This document shows positions 32,985-44,245 of a stretch of 64,000 nucleotides of DNA, piece after piece (position 1 is the first letter of the stretch; the number at the start of each line of letters is the position of its first letter). The notes under the pieces were generated by a model. The model made no database searches and had not been told where the DNA came from. It saw nothing but the letters and a program-made list of their open reading frames with translations. A program made the position numbers and the translations under genes. This DNA comes from Paguma larvata. Its lineage: Eukaryota; Chordata; Mammalia; Carnivora; Viverridae. The stretch lies in the NCBI GenBank assembly GCA_030068075.1, contig CM057837.1:19189691-19253690 (forward strand). The letters run 5' to 3'.

Positions 32985-33330
32985 AAATGTGAACGTCATT
33001 AGCAATCACAGATGAAAATGATATATCATTATTTGCATGCCAGAAGAGCAGAGAAGTATTTAAGGGGTGATAATGTTAGCAAGGGGGCAGGGGATGAGCC
33101 CTCTTCTGCACTGCTGGTGGGAGCATAAATTGCTATAACCTTTTTAAAAAGCGATTCGGCACTCGCTTTGAAAGTCTTGGGGAAAAAAAAAAAAACACTC
33201 ATCGCCTTGGTAATGACACTGCTAACAATCCGCCAAAGGAAGTCATTCAAAAATATGAACGTTTGTGCCTAAAGATGTCTGCTGCATTGCTGAAAACATC
33301 TGCATGCGCGACAACAAGAAACTGTGTAAG
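32985..33330 (+). mobile_element. Old L1 fragment, plus orientation
   Basis: GCACTGCTGGTGGGAGCATA, AAATTGCTATAACCTTTTTA and the later CATTGCTGAAAACATCTGCA follow the ORF2-end region of old L1. Interrupted by an A-run at 33183-33195. Confidence 0.6.
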
Positions 33331-33344
33331 TAACAGGATGTGTT

Positions 33345-33545
33345 GTAGGATGGCAAGATGAAATACGGGATGGCCAGTTTAATCTGGATCCTAGATACTC
33401 CACAGGGAACAAGCCTGTCCCAAACGCTGCATTGAAAATATTGCACGGGACGTCCACACGATCATGCATCCATTTCTTGTTTATCCGAAGCTCAGGCTGA
33501 AGCGGGGGTCCTGTATCGCTGTTTGCGAAATCGGGCCACCATGCC
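33345..33545. mobile_element. Palindromic MITE-like element (family uncertain)
   Basis: The left end (GGATGGCAAGATGAAATACG then GGATGGCCAGTTTAATCTGG) and the reverse complement of the right end (from about 33495 to 33541) are imperfectly alike. The centre has GTCCC at 33417-33421 paired with GGGAC at 33447-33451. The whole looks like an old non-autonomous DNA element with long terminal inverted repeats, related to the fragment at 55345-55480. I recall this sequence type as a known mammalian repeat but not its name. Confidence 0.55.
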
Positions 33546-35835
33546 ATAGTGTGATCGTGAAACTGCTAAAACATTCAGCATGAACTCTGCACATAGGAAC
33601 TATTTTAATAACATGAGAAAATGCTTGAGGAACAAACCTGGAGGTCATTACATATACGTTTTTCAGCAATATAAAGAATAGAGCACAAGAAAGAAAACAA
33701 ATCTAAGGAACAAGAAGGAAAATCAAACAAACAAACTAGGTAGTCCTCGGGGGTCAGAGAACAAAGCCAGATTATCTTTATAAAGTGAACATATGTTAAT
33801 ATTTTACAAGACGGTCCTGAGAGAAGAGGTCATCTCACAGAAGGGACCCGCCCTCCCTGTCCCTGAGTTCTGGGTTTCCTGCTCCCCAATCCTCAAAAAT
33901 CTCATCCTCAGGCCGCCCCGTCCATGCAGGTGTGGTTACTGCTGTGCACTGCTCAAGTCCCGGACTGAACTTGCCCCTGACCGCCTAGAACTGCCCTCAA
34001 TGCTCCGGTTAAATCTGCTTAGGCTCCCAGTGCAGGAGGCAGGTGGACAGTAGGACAGGAACCAAGGAGAACAGAGGACAGGCAGGATGAAGCATTGGTG
34101 GTGGAGGAGGGGACGTTCTGCGGCAGGCGGGAGAATGTCAGAAGTCACTGAGGGATATGGGGGTAAGGGATTTAAAAAAAAAAGGACAGATGTTGGAGAA
34201 TGGGAATTGAGGACGAGACCTACCTTTTACACAAGTTTGCCTAGTTGAAGGTCTAAGGGCGAGTGTGCAATTAGAAGGAAAAATCCCGAGGGTTTTAATG
34301 CCTGGCCCGGAGGAGTGAGAGGGTGTGCCTTCTCTGTGTAACAAAGACAGACTTAGCTGCACCACTTGGAAGGTAAGGTATGAAATTGCTCTTGGTGGTT
34401 CTGTCAACAAGGTAAAAATGGTTCCCGTGACCCTAGGGCTCACACTTCGTGAGTAGGGCATCTCTTCTCTCTGGGACACATGGCACAGGAAGAAACTTTA
34501 ACTCTCTTCAAAGTGCTTTAAATGCCAAGGGACTTAGGGACAGCCCCAAACCACAGACTCTGTGAGAGCTGTGAATAGTGACCCAGGAGAACCGAGTCCG
34601 GAGGGCAGGCTCTGGATCGGAGCGACCGGAGACTTCCACTGAAATCTGGGATCACGTTTCGTGACTGCCAGTGACGACTTGCTAAAAATGTTCAACATAT
34701 TTTCACCAAGGCGAGTCCTCTGAAGAGAAACTGTCATGGAGATGTTGAAGTTGCAAGTCTAGGGAGGAAAACAAACCTACCTCATAATCATCCTTCGAGA
34801 TGAAAGAAAAAGGAGTCCCCCAGCGACATGTATGATCTACTGCTCAGTGACACTGGGAAAGAATCGTACTGAAGGTGGGTACCTGTAGGGCTTAGCGAAT
34901 TCCCAAATGACTTTCATTTTGGGGGTCATTCAAGCCAAAGAGCCAATACTGTAAAGCAACAATATGAGCTCCAGGAATATAGAGAAAGGGAAGCAAGAGA
35001 GAGCGTGGTCCTCCATTTCAAAGGGAGGTGAGACTTGAATGGATGAGTTCTTGGTACAGGCAAAAGCCCTAGGATTCACGGAACCGTTCCATTTTCCAAA
35101 GGGAAAAGCCACGAGTGGAATGTGGAAGGCTTCTATTTGCTATGAGGCAGTTTTAAAAAGAAAAATAGGGAATCCAAAAAGTTAGCCCAGAGAGTACCTC
35201 AAAACGCCATTCACGGGCCCAAAGACTCCTCCAAAGTCTCTGTAGAGATGAGGTTTGTGAAAACGTACCTAGGGGTTTCTGCATGATGAATTAAAACTGA
35301 TCTAACATATGTATTCATCCCTGTTTCCTCACATTAAATTGATAATAAAGAACCCCTTTTAATTCACAACGTATGAGAACAAAGAGAGAAGAGACACAAG
35401 TAAAGACAAGAGAATTCTGAAAGCAGACAAGGGAAGCATATGAGTGGTTACTGGGTGCCCCGGATGCAGAAAGGGGGTGATTATCTAACGGGAACCTGCT
35501 GATTCTTGGCACGGGACCCTAGGGAGACTCGGAAGGCAAGGCTACATATGAGGTGGAAATCTAGAGCACTGATGTCTTCAATATTTGGCCTGTCGACTCC
35601 AGGCATGTCCACCAAGGGGACGGACCCACTCACTCCTGGGCAGGGGACCACGGGTTTTTTTCTCTGCACGGGGGGCGGAGGGGAGTTCCTGACGAGGCAG
35701 AAGAGAAGGAGGCAGGAGCTACTCTGCTGAGAATATCTAGTAATAAGCAACCAACTGTCTGCTCTGCCCAGTTCCCAAAATACCAGCAAGGGAGGCTAAA
35801 CTAACTTTCTCCACCAGTCTTAGCCCCATGTCAAA
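33546..35835. other. Intronic stretch, nothing recognised
   Basis: A 2.3-kb block without a confident repeat. Open frames up to 113 codons occur on the minus strand and have no recognisable content. Confidence 0.45.
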
Positions 35836-35839
35836 GCAG

Positions 35840-36282
35840 AACGGGAGACCAGAAGAATCCTCTTTGGAGAAAATGAACAGCCCAAGAGAGCATATCCACT
35901 GTCTGCCCATAGAGGTTTAGCCCGTGCAGCCTCACTGTGCCTCCAAGCTCTGCACACATAGGAGAAACAGTCTGATCAGGACTGTACAGCCTCATGAGGA
36001 AAGTCAATCGAGCACTAATAACAGAAACCAAAGCAACGGAAACAAACCTGGGGGGGGCGTTGAAAACTGAGGATATATAAGAGAATTCAAAGACCTATAA
36101 TATTTACCCACATATAGACAGGAGGGGAGTATATCCATAAAACAAGAACATAACGTTATGAAAAGGAACAAAGACCAAGGAAGGATTCTGGAATATTCAA
36201 ACTATGTTTGCAGAAATAAATATTTTCACAGAAGTGTGGGGAGGTAAAGCTAACAAGATCCTCCAGAAAGTGGAACAAAAAA

Positions 36283-36328
<46 letters not shown>

Positions 36329-37050
36329 AAGAACACCAGAGAATCCATTCAAGAGAATATCTGAGAAACAGGAATTCCGAAAGAAAGAATCCAGAAGATG
36401 GAAAGACAAAAGCTATTTTTTTTAAAAAAAATGATAGAACATCCATATAAAAACTATCGGAATGATTTGGGCTGATTGCGGGATACGGGACCGAAACACA
36501 AAAATCAACTGCTTTTCTATATACTATCAATGAAGAATCCAAAAATGAAATTCAGAAAATAACTCTATTTACAAAAGCACCAAAAAAAAAAAATAAAACA
36601 CTGGATGGAAATCTACTCCGTGTTCATGGAATGCAAGACTTAATAATGCGTTGATATTAACAGCAATTAACGGGCAGCACCCCCCAAATTAATTTACAGA
36701 CTCCACGCAATCCCTATCAAAATCCCAGCCTGCTGTTTTGTAGAAACTGACAAGCCACTCACGGATAACCCCACACTGTGCGGTTCCATTGCTAGAAAAT
36801 GTCCAGAACCGGCAACTGCATAATGGCAGAAAGTAGGTCCATTAGGGACTGGCAAGAGCTGGCAGATTGGGGGTAGGTGGGGACTGAGTTCTCACGGGCA
36901 CAGGTTTCTTTTGGGGATGACGATGACAATATTCTAAAATCGATTATGGTGGCAGTTGAACAACTCTGTGATTACACGAAACACTTAAATTGTTCACTTT
37001 AAATAGGTGAGTTTTCTGGTATATGAATTATACCTCAATAGAGCTGTCAA
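35840..37050 (+). mobile_element. Old L1, several segments, plus orientation
   Basis: 36340-36420 resembles the L1 ORF1 region (CTGAGAAACAGGAATTCCG). 36480-36770 is ORF2 (TTTTCTATATACTATCAATG, CTCTATTTACAAAAGCACCA, TCCCTATCAAAATCCCAGCC). 36890-37040 is the 3' end (TTTTGGGGATGACGATGACA, ATTGTTCACTTTAAATAGGT). The segments are not contiguous in L1, so large deletions have occurred. A (CA)n run lies inside. Confidence 0.75.
36284..36327 (+). repeat. (AC)n microsatellite, longest pure CA run here
   Basis: 22 uninterrupted AC units. Confidence 0.97.
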
Positions 37051-37060
37051 AAGTTTTTAA
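37051..37060 (+). repeat. Target-site duplication, left copy
   Basis: AAGTTTTTAA, repeated exactly at 37293-37302. Confidence 0.88.
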
Positions 37061-37231
37061 GGGCACCTGGGTGGCTCAGTCGGTTAAGCGTCCAACTTTG
37101 GCTCAGGTCGTGATCTCATGGTTTGTGGGTTTGAGCCCCGCATCGGGCTCTGTGCTGACATCATGGAGCCTGCTTGGGATTCTGCATATGTGTGTCTCTC
37201 TCTGCGTCCCTCCCATGCTCACACACACACA

Positions 37232-37269
<38 letters not shown>

Positions 37270-37292
37270 AATAAATAAAAATAAACTTTTTT
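37061..37292 (+). mobile_element. Feliform SINE inserted at the end of an L1
   Basis: Full head GGGCACCTGGGTGGCTCAGT, a CT tract of about 24 units, and an A-rich tail. It is flanked by exact 10-bp duplications. It lies just beyond the 3' end of the old L1 and is the first SINE upstream of the exons. Confidence 0.96.
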
Positions 37293-37302
37293 AAGTTTTT
37301 AA

Positions 37303-39435
37303 AAATAGATATTAATTCAATGATATAATTTCTCTCAAATGGCATGCACTGATTGTCAAGCAGGATTAAGACTTATCATCACGAGTTTCACAATACTAAG
37401 GATAAAACAGTGATTCTAAAATATTTAACAGAAAGGGAAAGGGAAGAGTTGCAGAGTGCCCTGGGAATTGCTCATGGAGAGGATGGGGGAGGGGACAGCT
37501 CATTCTCAGGACAAGTAAACTATTTGCCCTTAACAACGAAACAATGTATTACTCAGATTTAAAACAAAAGTAACATCCTCGGAAAATACTTCCAAATTCT
37601 ACAATCCCGTGAAGCTGTTCTTTCTCCTTAGATTTTTTGAAATAGATGTAGGACAGTTCTTTCCTTTGCTTTGATTTACTCACTTAAGTGTTTCCACGTC
37701 ATAGGAACCGTCTTCACCCTTTTAGGTTTGGAGAGGAACTAATAGGGGATGGAAGTTCGGGGTAAATGGGCGGAACAATGTTGTAAAATGAAGAAAGGAA
37801 AAGCATGCCATGCAAAATACATCGAAGGCACAAGGCATTGCTGTACCTGGTAAAGGTATTTCACGTGTTGTTCATTAAATAGTTGACGGAGCACAAGATA
37901 GACTTGAGAGACTGAATCGGGTAGTACTGTTAAAACTAAGATTCTTGGGAAAATGAGTATTCCCTTACATTGTTTGAATTCCGTGCCCTTTCCCGGAAAT
38001 ACAATCTGTGATAAAAGTGACGACTGTGTTGTGTTCCTTTCCTCTTTTCAAGATAAATCCAGTCCCATGCAGCCTTTATTCAATGTATCCATTTCTTTAT
38101 TCATTTAGTTTCCCAAATATTGCAATTCCTGATTTTATAATGGACCATAAAGTGAAAAATGTTTGTAAAAAGAAACTACACAAAATTAAAAATAGTATGG
38201 TTGAGAAACTACACTAATGCCATCTATTAGCTTTTTCAACTCCTAGGAACAAAACTAAACGTGTATCTTAAATTTAAATTGAGTGCCTGGTTGAGTTCAT
38301 AGAATACTAGTATTTCGTATTATTGCAGACACCATAAGGAAAGAAATCTAATTTTAAAAACAAAATCGATTTCCATTTGACAGTGGTAGTAATTGTAGGG
38401 AGACATTTACAGGCTAAATATACCAAAAGGGAATACTAGATCTTAAGTTACCCATAACAACGACCTGCTACTTATTCAATGCACTAAATGAAACACTCGC
38501 ATTTGTTACAGAGGATAAAAATAAATTACGATCAAATTTTACATATACAATTATACTTTACGGTATAATGAGGAATATATACTTGTATACAACTTCTCAG
38601 TATAATTCATTGGCTGCTAACACAACTCAGAGAGTAGAGCAGAAAATTTTAAATTTATTTTCATAAACTCGGGAAATCAGATAGTATTAAAGCCTTAGAG
38701 AGCCTAGCACTTCCCAAATCTTCTCCCAAGACATACAGCATCTGTAAACACACTGTAATGGAAACAAGAATAATTCGGTCATAACAAAATTTTACCGTTG
38801 AAGGGAGGATCGATGGGCCTGCATGTTTTTTTTAAATTGACTTCTGTCCATAAAGGGCACTGTCACCATCATAGTTACAGATTACAGTTGAAACTTTCTT
38901 GAATAAAAAGAAATTCCACTATGTGAATCATAAAGGATCCTGTTCTCAATATTATTTATGCTGGTTGGATGTGCTGGTGAGGAGGAAACTATGTCATATA
39001 CCAAGTGTTAATAAGACCAAGTTCATGAATCACAAGGAAGATAAAATATATTTTGAAATATGAGATTATTATATAATAGAAAAAGAGATCGTCTCAGTTC
39101 TATGATTTCTTAGGAAATACGTATTTATACATAAATACATATATTGTGTGCAGATATCTGTACAAACACTATACATCACAATACAGCACTCACGGCTTGT
39201 CTGCTTATGAGTTTGTAAGCCCTCAGGAGATTCTGAAGCCAAATGCCTTGACGTTTATTTTCAAAGTCTATCTATCTGTCTGTCAAAGCAGAAATCGACA
39301 ATTTGGGGTACCCAAAAGGAATTTTGCAGAGCAATGTATCTGTCTAGCAGGTGTATCATGGAGAACATGGCAAGCAGGAAACACATCCCACTGGGGCTGT
39401 CTCCCCATCACCACAGTCCAGAGAAAATAAAAACT
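37303..39435. other. AT-rich intronic stretch, nothing firm
   Basis: Low GC (38000-39150 especially). It holds an exon-like segment at 37847-37926 discussed in the findings. Confidence 0.4.
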
Positions 39436-39439
39436 TCCC

Positions 39440-40330
39440 AAAATTCTGAGGAAATGGGGCCGCTTGGAATATACCAGAAGAAATGAGGGAATGAGGGAAT
39501 GAGGCCAAACTGATGAGAAGATTCAAAATGGCGCAGAGTAGTAACAGGTGCAACGCTCAACAAACATTAAAGAGAGGGCACGTGTCCACAGCATGAAGCT
39601 CCTGGAGGAAGGTCAGAGGTGAGTAAACAGAGCCCTGCCTAGGAGAAGCACACATAGAGCCGGGGGCCCCACTCTCTCCCAGACAAGCGGAACCAAGTCA
39701 AAAGGACACAGGAGGATAGTTGAGAAGCTTCCTCTGGCCACAAGTGGGACAACTGGGACATCTGAGTATCAAACTGAACACTAAGAGCAAAGGACTATAA
39801 ACCTTAAAGTAAAACAAACAAACAAAAAACAACAACACCTAAGTCTACACTGATATACTGACATACAAGATTGGGTGGGGGGGGTGACAAGAAGCGAAGC
39901 TTCTTAAAGAAGACCAAATAATGTAGATGGAATAGGAAAATTTGAAAATTGCCACTTTCAACTCCAAAAGGACTGGTTGATTCCAGCGAGGGTCCTCCAT
40001 GGGTATTGAAACCAGTAGGTCAAGCTCACTGGAAAGGAAGACGTTCGTTAAGCTGGAAAGTACTATATTCCCCCCAGACTCTTCTGTGCCTCCTAGTGTG
40101 ATGGGGTACTACGGACACATTATTACCTAGGTAGAGTTTTGTGCCACGAATGTTCATTCATGAGGGAATGCACAGAGAGATCCAGAGATAGGACTTTTGA
40201 CCAGAAAACTGTCCTAGGCCTTCCAAAAAAAAAAAAATCGATGAAGAAATTTCATTTGGGCCATGTATTACATTACATTAGGGAATCACTGCTAACTTTT
40301 ATGGATATCATAATCTTACTGCCCACGTAG
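39440..40330 (+). mobile_element. Possible old L1 3' UTR-like sequence
   Basis: GGAATATACCAGAAGAAATG, GGACTATAAACCTTAAAGTA and CAAAAGGACTGGTTGATTCC have the flavour of old L1 3' UTRs, and the composition is A-rich on the plus strand. A short GAGGGAAT repeat lies at 39483-39505. Weak call. Confidence 0.3.
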
Positions 40331-41218
40331 CAGAATTATTCTTCGCGGAAGCAGGAAACAACTAGGATGGCATCCGTGATGTCTGCGGTGACCTTCCTGT
40401 CTGGTAAAAAGCTAGCTTACATCACATGCACACACAACTCCACAAGGCAGGGGAGGCAGAGGCCATGCGTTTGGGCAAAACGTCCGTACGTGGTGGATCT
40501 GGTTGACGAGTGTACTGGTTTTTCCTATCATAGCTTTTGCAAATTTCTGTACCTACGGAAAATTTCAAAGTCAAAGGTTGAGGGAATACAACAACGTCTA
40601 CTCGCAGTCTAGTGGAGAAGATGCACGTGACGACAATTAAGACACAATGTCATGAATATCATAAAAGCGAGTGATTACAGACAGAGGAGGGAATTCTAGG
40701 GAGGAAGTGCTTCTTTCCCAACCACAGACCTATTTCTCGATAAAATTACAGGAACACAAGCAATGATGTAGCTATTTTCAGACTGACTTGGAGAGGGGAG
40801 ATAGAAGTGAAGAGCCTTAAGCAACCCAAACCCTGGAATATTCCTCAGGAAAATGTTCGAGGAGCTGAAGTATAACTAAGTGGGACATGTACGGCTTTTG
40901 CATAGAAAGCTCGGCCATACGCATTTTTCTTAAACGCAAGAATGCCTAATTGATTTGGAGCGTGCCCTGTACGAATGTCTTCTGACCTAACAAAATTGTC
41001 TACGATGAAAGAGAAAAGGAAAAGCAGAAACATCCGGCCAAATAGGGATCTACATATCACTCACTCTCCTTTCGTTCTTTTCCAAAACCATTCTCTTTAT
41101 GGTAAAAGTTACACAGGTACAGAACAGAAAATTCGTCTAGGAGTGAATGTTTCGGAGGCAGACATTTTGGAACAATCGCACGACTGAGATCAAGAATACT
41201 GTATGGAACAATGGACAG

Positions 41219-41355
41219 AACAGGCTGCTTCGGCTCTCTGAGCCTCAGTTTCCTCATCTGCAAAAGGGTCACAGCGATTTGAAAATCTGGAGTTCCTGAG
41301 AGGTTTAAATTAGTCACATGTGTAAGGGTATTAGCACAGTCACTGGCTACATCAC
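41219..41355 (+). mobile_element. MIR relic
   Basis: Core GAGCCTCAGTTTCCTCATCT then GCAAAAGGGTCACAGCG matches MIR (TGCCTCAGTTTCCTCATCTGTAAAATGGG). It is followed by GAGAGGTTTAAATTAGTCAC where MIR has GAGGATTAAATGAG. Confidence 0.85.
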
Positions 41356-42409
41356 AAACAAGGGATCTCATGGTGACAGTGACGAATGATGAATAAAATA
41401 GAAAAATACACTCGGAAGGTTATTTTAAGGTCACTAGGTTTGCATAGAAAAACTCACAAAAGATTCATGACAGAATTAAAGAAGACCTAAAAGAAATGGA
41501 GAGATATATCATATTCATGGATTAGAAGAATCAATACAATTTAAATGCCAACTGACCTACAGTTACAAAATACCAGCAGGTGTTTATTGTAGAAACTAAC
41601 AATCTAATTCTAAGCTTTATATAGAAAAGCAAATGACGTGAAGGAGCCAAAGAAACTGTGACCCAAGTAGGACACACTACCAGATTTTAAGATGTATTAT
41701 AAAACTACAGATACCAAAAGAGCAGGCACACTAGTGAAAGAACAAGTTGATGAGACAAACTGACAACATGACAGGCTTACTGATTTCAACAAAAGTGCTG
41801 AGGAAACTCAGTGAGAAAGTATAGTATTTTCAACAAGCGGTATTTCCAAAGGGTACAATGAGACACTGTGTGGAAAGACAGGAAGAAAAGGGAGGGAGGT
41901 AAGGGCCGTCCTTACCCTACACCACATACGAAAACCAACTCAAAATAGATCATAGACCTAAATGCAAAACTGAAAACAACAGAACTTCTAGAGAAAAACA
42001 CAGGAGAAAACCTTTGTTGACCTTGGCTTGGGCAAATATTTCTTAGGATGTAAAAAGCATAAAACAAAAGAAAAAAAATTGTAAGTTGGACTTCTTCAAA
42101 TTAAAAATGCCTGGTCTTTGAAAGAATTTTGCGGAGAGTAAAAAGACAGGCTGCAGAATTGGAGAAGATATTTGCAAAATGCTTATCTGACAGAGTGCTC
42201 ATATCAAGAATATATAACAACTCTGAGAATTCAATAATAAAAACAAACAACCCATCAAAAAATTGGCAAAAAAAATGTAAATACATACCTCACGGAAAAA
42301 GAGATTCAAATGGCCAGGACACACACACACACACAACATGCATTCAGTGTCACTAGTCAATGGGAAAATGCCAATTAAAACCACAGGGAGATACTACTAC
42401 GTACCTATT

Positions 42410-42420
42410 AGAATGGCTGA
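42410..42420 (+). repeat. Target-site duplication, left copy
   Basis: AGAATGGCTGA, a sequence belonging to the host L1, repeated at 42521-42531. Confidence 0.93.
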
Positions 42421-42520
42421 CTGCTTCAGATTCTGTGTCTCCCTCTCTCTCTGCCCTTCCCCTGCTCAGGCGCTGTCTCTGTTTCTCGAAAATAAATAAA
42501 TGTAAAAAAAAAAAAAAAAA
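42421..42520 (+). mobile_element. Feliform SINE, severely 5'-truncated (about 100 bp), inside L1
   Basis: Only the CTGCTTCAGATTCTGTGTCT to CT tract to A-tail part is present; the tRNA-like head and Pol III boxes are missing. Exact 11-bp duplications at both sides show it arrived in this short form. Confidence 0.96.
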
Positions 42521-42531
42521 AGAATGGCTGA
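42521..42531 (+). repeat. Target-site duplication, right copy
   Basis: AGAATGGCTGA, after which the interrupted L1 resumes. Confidence 0.93.
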
Positions 42532-43199
42532 AGCTTAAGGGGGAAAAAAAAAAGGCAGGAAGATTCAGAGCAACTGAAATTCTCCTGTATCACTGGTCTG
42601 AAGGCAAAGCGATACAGCCATTCTGGGAAACACTTCGGCAGTTTCTTATACGGGTAATCATATATTTACCATATGACCCAACCGTCCTGCTTCTAGGAGG
42701 CTTCTCTGCCAAGAGAAATGAAAATACAAGTTCACAGGAAGACCTCTACACAAATGTTTACAGACAGTTCTACTCATAATTCCAAACAGGGAGATACCAA
42801 CAGGTCTACCATCAGCAAATGTATAAACAAAACAGCGGTACGGTCATGAGATAGAACAGTCCCGAGCAACCAAATGGAACAAAATACCGATAAACACGGA
42901 CAATTCTCACACCGGGGTAAGTGAAAGACGCCAGACACAAAAGGTGACATAGAGTATGGATTCATTTACTCGACATTCTGGAAACGCAAACACGATATGG
43001 ACCAAGGGGAAACAATAGGCTCCGAGGGGCAGCAGGGACTTTTGTAAGAGAATGGAAATAGTCTAACCCTTGCTTTTGGTCTGGACGCCACAACTGGACA
43101 TATGTGTCAAAATGCAGAACTAAAAAGTATGCGTGTGACTGGGTAGCCTTAAAAATACACATAAAGAAGAAAATCTGATAATCACAAGATTCCCTGTAA

Positions 43200-43765
43200 A
43201 TGATACGCGACTAATCTTGTTATCATGCTGGATTCTTCCTTGCTCGTACACATACAGAAACAGACTCCGTTTAATAAAGGCAGGATCATCCTTTAATTTT
43301 TGTCGCTTTCAAACGGCTTTGTTACTCAGCGGCGGGAGCCCTGCAGCTCTCGTCTTGTTTTTCACATTGTTCTGGAGTCTCCATGCCAATTCGTTCTCGC
43401 ATGTGAACTTTACAACGGCATTACTGAGTCTGAAACAGGTCCCGATGGGATTTAAATTGAGATCCCACTGAATTTTTTTTTAATTAATTGAAGACGCCTA
43501 GGACATCGGCCTTCTCACTTCCACACACACGATGTGTCTAGATTTGTTCGGGTCTATTTTTACGCCATTCAAGAATGTTCCGTGGTTTTCGTCACAGGGA
43601 TTGTGAACAGCTCTTGTTACTGTTGCTATTGGGAAGGGTGCCTTCTTCAAAGCCTTTTAAGTTGTCTCTATATTTTTATTTGTACATTTGGGAAAATGAT
43701 TGAATTTGATGTGTATATTTTGTAATTGAACTTACAGAATTCTGTTACCACTCCTAACAGGTTTT
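43200..43765 (-). mobile_element. Old L1 ORF2 fragment, minus orientation
   Basis: The plus strand shows antisense L1 phrases (GGGTCTATTTTTACGCCATT region, GGATTGTGAACAGCTCTTGT, TGTATATTTTGTAATTGAAC). It lies in the opposite orientation to the neighbouring L1, so it is a separate insertion or an inversion. Confidence 0.5.
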
Positions 43766-43796
43766 TTCTTTTTTTCTTTTTTTTTTGGGGGGGGGG
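43761..43796 (+). repeat. T-rich run joined to a 10-G run
   Basis: TTTTTTCTTTTTTTCTTTT-type sequence runs into ten G. Sequencing or assembly errors are likely at such a junction. Confidence 0.85.
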
Positions 43797-43997
43797 ATGG
43801 GGAGGCTCTAAATGAATCAAACATCGGTCACTAATTCTGTGCTGTCCTTTGTCATTGCTGTACTTCTGTTTTCTTATTTCCGTTTCGAGACTTATGACAC
43901 AGTCTATCACCACGAATCACACAATGTCAAGTTGTAATAATAACTTCGGGTGTCTCTGCTTTCTAGAGATTGTCGTCCAGCATGCTTTAGGGTCTGA

Positions 43998-44245
43998 TTT
44001 TTTTTCTATTTTTCTATTGAGATATAACTGATCTATAACACTGTGTAAGGGACACACTGTGTTGATTTGATACATTACACACTGATTGCAATTCGATTAC
44101 CACCATGCCATTAGGGACACCTCCACTGGGTCCCGTAATTACCATTTCTTTTTTGCAGTAAGAACATTTAAGATCTAGTCTGTTGGATATTAGTTGAAGA
44201 TATACCTTGCGTATCATGTTAAGGCAGTATTGCTAACCTAGAGAT
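43998..44245 (-). mobile_element. L1MA-type 3' end, minus orientation
   Basis: The plus strand reads TATTGAGATATAACTGATCT, TGTTGATTTGATACATTACA, GATTACCACCATGCCATTAG, CATTTCTTTTTTGCAGTAAG and ACATTTAAGATCTAGTCTGT. This is the well-known antisense of an L1MA-class 3' end. Confidence 0.85.

Larger units (their letters stand above)
41410..43165 (+). mobile_element. Old L1, long ORF2-to-3'-UTR segment, split by a SINE
   Basis: About 1.65 kb of collinear L1 phrases: GGACACACTACCAGATTTTA, AACTCAAAATAGATCATAGA, ACTTCTTCAAATTAAAAATG, AACAACCCATCAAAAAATTG, then after the SINE CACTTCGGCAGTTTCTTATA and ACAGTCCCGAGCAACCAAAT. Multiple stops and frameshifts make it inert. Confidence 0.88.

Noticed and set aside
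36156..36542. 128-codon minus-strand frame with a poly-(Cys-Val) run
   Set aside because: The run is a translated (CA)n microsatellite inside an old L1.
43769..43796. T-run/G-run boundary as a functional signal
   Set aside because: Most simply a slippage-prone homopolymer junction.
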